The notes beneath the pieces were generated by a model. It did no database searches and was not told the DNA's origin. It was given only the letters and a program-made list of their open reading frames with translations. From assembly GCA_020543525.1 (NCBI GenBank), contig JAHYIO010000001.1, positions 186,001 through 250,000 of the forward strand: a stretch of DNA of 64,000 nucleotides. The letters are read 5' to 3'. Source of the DNA: Coriolopsis trogii (lineage: Eukaryota > Basidiomycota > Agaricomycetes > Polyporales > Polyporaceae). The stretch's first letter is position 1; every line of letters starts with the position of its first letter. The translations under genes were made by a program, and so were the position numbers. Of this stretch, positions 60,870-64,000 are shown in pieces.

Positions 60870-62680
60870 AGATTCAAGAAGCTGAAAGCCAGCTGGTGAT
60901 AGTCCCGGTACCCGTCGCGGTCGTCCATAAACCAGAAGTAGCCGTTGCGAGCCACTCAGCCAGGTACACATTGGGATCCGACTCCTGGACGACCCACAGC
61001 ATTCAAGGCAATTGACCCATCATTCGAACGATCTCAATCGCCTCTCTGTCGTCTCCACAGAAACTTTGCAGTGCATTCGCCCACAGGTGTCACTCGCGGA
61101 TGCGCTGCAGGAGCACCAGCTGCTGATGGTCCTTGACGAAGTCGCAGTATCTCCACGCTCCGAACAGGAGCCTCTGCAAGCCGTTGGTAGGCCTGAAGCT
61201 GAAGAGCAGCGGCCGGCGCGTCTAGCGAGCGAGCATGGCACATGGCACGACACATGCAAATGCTCCTAATGTCCACGTGCCATAGTCCTGGATACCCATC
61301 AATAAGCATCAGACTCATGTCAAAGAGCATGATAACAGGGCAGAGGGACGCACCACTTCATTGGACTTGTTCGCAATGTAAGTGAGTCCGTTGTCGAGCA
61401 CATCGCCCTTACGTTTCAGCCGGACAATCACGTCCTCATCCGACTTCGTCACGATCCACAGTTGGAATAAGAGCATGTTCCACACTTTGTGATCCGTGAA
61501 GATATGGTCGTGCCACCACGACAGTTTGGGGAGCACCCCAGGTTGATGCTACCGCACTGGAGTAATCGGCACGCAGCCGTCCGTCAGCTTATCGTGCATT
61601 ATGAACACAAGGCGCCAGCAGTCACTCACCTTTACGCAGCGCGAGCTCCTTAGATGGCTTGCGATCGCGACAACAAGAAGGTCGCGGTCAACGTTGACCT
61701 CCGCCTCCCGTCGGAGACTATCCGCGAAGTTCGAACAGCACGCCCACCAATGCAACAGACGTCCATAGCTCTGCGATCCCCATCGACGTCAGAGGAGGGT
61801 GTCTGCGCGGTCGGTACCTTCGGTGATAACGGTGGACGAGATATCCCACACCGCAGACTGGTAGAGGGTACCACGTCGCCCTCTGCGAGCGAGCGAGATC
61901 GTCGGTCAGTACGACCGCGTTCACGTATGCGCAGTGGCGTTCTGGGACGTACCGGGATGCGAGAGAGCGCCGTTGTGTCCACATCTAGGACCACGGTGGC
62001 GGAGCTCCCCTCGATCTCTGTAGGCTTTCCAGCCTTGCTGTCCGATAGTGCGATAGTCACGCTTTCAACGTCGATATGAAGATCGTGAAGCACAACCGGA
62101 TTAGCCTTGTGTGTGACTTTGTCGCTGGTAGAATCCGCCATCACGACTCGTATGGTGCGATGCAGACAGTCGGAAGATGAGCGCACAACGGCAGTGGCAC
62201 CCATGACACCGTACTCCTGAATGCGATTCCAAAGATGTGTCAATGATTGAGGCTGAAGCTACCAGTGCGTCCACACACCGATACAATGCCTCCTGAGCCG
62301 GATACGCAAGTGTTCGCCAGATGGGTTATGAGGGTTCGCAAGTCTGCGTGATCAAGACGGCATAATAACGCACACCTTGTATGTACTCCGCTGAAAACTG
62401 AGCCATAGCGCTTCGTCATGCCAGATGTGATGAAACCACCAGTTGGCTTTGCCCCCCAAGCTAGCGGTGTCATAATCACCTGTTAGATGGCCAGGTTATC
62501 AGAAGACCATGTAATGCAGGATTTTAGAGTCGCTCAATCACCTTTACGCAGCTGGCGTAGTAGGTTCGGAAGGGCTCATCCATCTTATCGTAGTTTGCAA
62601 GACGTCGTACTTTATCGAACTCCTCCGGGCTCAGAAGGGTAGTAGCGTATCGTTTCCGTGCTGCAGTCTCTACTGCTAGC
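60870..62680 (-). pseudogene. Unrecognised multi-exon gene, probably decayed
   Basis: Several exon-like pieces lie in order on the minus strand. Near 62.66-62.53 kb a frame reads LLSPEEFDKVRRLANYDKMD and ends CVK at a GTGATT donor. The next piece (62.48-62.38 kb) contains KANWWFHHIWHDEALW, but in a frame that does not follow from CVK. A piece at 62.22-61.97 kb reads HDLHIDVESVTIALSDSK. A second CVK end with a good GTGAGT donor lies at about 61.63 kb. After a TAG acceptor it joins in phase to HQPGVLPKLSWWHDHIFTDH, then VWNMLLFQLWIVTKSDEDV and a GTGCGT donor near 61.34 kb. The WWHDHIF and WWFHHIW pieces look like copies of one exon. The phase clash in the upstream copy suggests decay, but a missed exon could explain it. 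Confidence 0.35.
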
Positions 62681-63360
62681 AGGTATTCTTATCATTGAGA
62701 AATTCTCGTTCCTCGCGCAATATGTAGTTGTTATGGACAGCGGCCAGTGTGAGCCATAGTATACAGCTCTGGGAGCTTCATCCAGGTCAGGGGTGCCATT
62801 CGCCTAGACTTGAGCCGTCAGTACCGTGCATGTACAGGAAAGGGCGTCGCAAGTCCCACAGGTAGTATGAATGTGCGCCACTGTATGAGAATTCTCCAGG
62901 ATGAGTGAACGCGGACGGTGAGAGCGTGGGTACCTACTGTGACCAATCCGGTTGCGCCACGGTCACCGTCCTGCAGCTGGATGGGAGGATGAGTGTCGCC
63001 CGCGTCAGGCTGGTTTAGATAAATAGGGCCGTCGTTGAAAGGAGAGCTCGAGGGTCCTCCGCGAGTCGCCTGCATCGGACGAGTGTGCAAGATGGCGGTC
63101 AAGGCAATCAAGCCAAACAGCCGCCGTCAGCGCCACAAGCCAGCGTCCAAGCGGTCACGTGGGCGCACCGCCAACTCTCTCAAACTACCAGCGCTTATAC
63201 GTGTCTTGCTTCTCAACCTCGTCCTTGCCGTACCCCTTCGTTTATCCTTCCTCCTTTACTCGCACATATCGTTCGCACCATCTCTGAGACAACTGAGGCA
63301 AGGTAAGCACATGTTCTGCTCTATGTTCAGTTTTGCACACACGTACCAACAGACTTTGAA
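62681..63360. other. Gap with the 5' region of the GDT1-like gene
   Basis: A plus frame beginning at about 63091 (MAVKAIKPNSRR, with a hydrophobic LLLNLVLAVPL part) precedes the GDT1-like gene and ends at a possible donor (GTAAGC near 63303). I could not splice it in frame to the next ATG, so it is left as leader or uORF sequence. Confidence 0.4.
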
Positions 63361-64000
63361 TGGCCCAAGATGTCCTATCCGCAGTTGACGAGGGTGCCCT
63401 CCACGCCCTCTGGCGGTCGTTCGCAATGATCATCTTCTCCGAGATTGGAGACAAGACCTTTTTGATTGCTGCCATTCTTGCCATGCGACACCCCCGCCTC
63501 ATCGTCTTCGCCGGAGCATTCGGCTCTCTCGTGGTCATGTCCATCCTCTCCGCCGAGCTCGGCCACCTCCTCCCGACCCTCATCCCCCGCAAGTGGACAC
63601 AAGCGTGTGCGGCAGGGCTCTTCCTTGTCTTTGGCGTGAAGATGCTTCAGGAGGGACGCGAGATGGAGGCGGGGAATGCGAAGATCCAGGAGGAGATGAA
63701 GGAGGCGGAGGAGGACATTGAGGGCGACGAGGCCGCCCACGACGGCACGGGCATCATCGGCGAATATGGTGAGGAGGTTGTCCCACTCGAAGCTGTCGAA
63801 GCCGGCCGCGTGAACGGTCATGCACGAAGACGGTCTTCCGGTCGTCCTGCTTCCCCGCGTGCGGCGACTCAGAACACTCTGAAGGCGTACGCCGAGTCCA
63901 CGCGTAATTTCTTCAGTTACCTCCTTGGTCCTGTCTTTGTCCAGGCCTTTGTTCTCACATTCCTTGGCGAGTGGGGCGACCGGAGTCAGATCTCGACTAT
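63361..64000 (+). CDS. GDT1: GDT1/TMEM165-type (UPF0016) cation/proton exchanger, partial
   Basis: Membrane transporter of the Golgi that supplies Mn2+ and Ca2+ and supports glycosylation and calcium tolerance. The ATG at 63361 opens an uninterrupted frame to the right edge (213 codons seen; family length about 280-330). The first family signature is SEIGDKTFLIAAILAMRHP (Glu28, Asp31) and the second is LGEWGDRSQIST (Glu204, Asp207), cut by the window end. Between them are spans FAGAFGSLVVMSILSAELG and ACAAGLFLVFGVKML, then a long acidic cytosolic loop (EEMKEAEEDIEGDE) and a Ser/Arg-rich part. An in-frame TGA lies just upstream of the ATG, so any extra N-terminal exon (a signal sequence, as in yeast) would need an acceptor after it; none is obvious. 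Confidence 0.92.

Noticed and set aside
63091..63303. Signal-sequence exon for the GDT1-like gene
   Set aside because: All splices tried to the downstream frame either change phase or hit the TGA just before the ATG at 63361.

Overview
The window is nuclear DNA from a filamentous basidiomycete, probably a wood-decaying agaricomycete. Genes are split by many introns of about 50-70 bases with GT/AG ends, intergenic spaces are short, and coding DNA is GC-rich. The gene families point the same way: DUF6533 membrane proteins, a NACHT-WD40 receptor, a fasciclin protein, a Zn2Cys6 regulator and an AA9 lytic polysaccharide monooxygenase. An order such as Polyporales is plausible but is inference. Exon joins below were worked out by hand from splice sites, reading phase and family resemblance.

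Region 1 (1-12.1 kb) is conserved housekeeping. On the minus strand lie a CDCA7-type zinc-finger/AT-hook gene (cut by the left edge), an unrecognised gene, nucleosome assembly protein NAP1 and the deubiquitinase UBP14/USP5. UBP14 is divergent from SSZ1, the Hsp70-like subunit of the ribosome-associated chaperone complex.

Region 2 (12.3-25.3 kb) is a disturbed, duplicated block. Three copies of a DUF6533 membrane-protein gene lie on the minus strand. Two of them (12.36-13.99 and 18.80-20.18 kb) have almost no CpG and are AT-rich; the third (23.67-25.29 kb) has normal composition. Between them sit a decayed second copy of SSZ1, an intact haloacid-dehalogenase gene and a decayed copy of that gene. 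Foldback sequences with a CCAAG core flank or interrupt the block. From 25.3 to 27.5 kb I see no gene I can support.

Region 3 (27.5-35 kb) holds a large NACHT-WD40 STAND receptor (plus) and a GPI-anchored two-domain fasciclin protein (minus). Region 4 (36.8-39.8 kb) is a tandem array of one unrecognised family: two decayed copies, then one intact four-exon gene. Region 5 (40.1-52.6 kb) has a long protein with an EF-hand and zinc-binding C/H modules, an ArAE/DUF2421 membrane transporter divergent from LSM6, and an unrecognised protein with a C-terminal membrane anchor. Region 6 (54.4-64 kb) has a Zn2Cys6 transcription factor, an AA9 LPMO with a TATA box and paired CreA-type sites upstream, a probably decayed gene, and the start of a GDT1-type cation/proton exchanger cut by the right edge.

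No rRNA, CRISPR array, recognisable tRNA or autonomous transposon coding sequence was seen. The two most unusual signals are the sharply bounded CpG-free gene copies next to a decayed housekeeping paralogue, and the tandem birth-and-death array at 36.8-39.8 kb.
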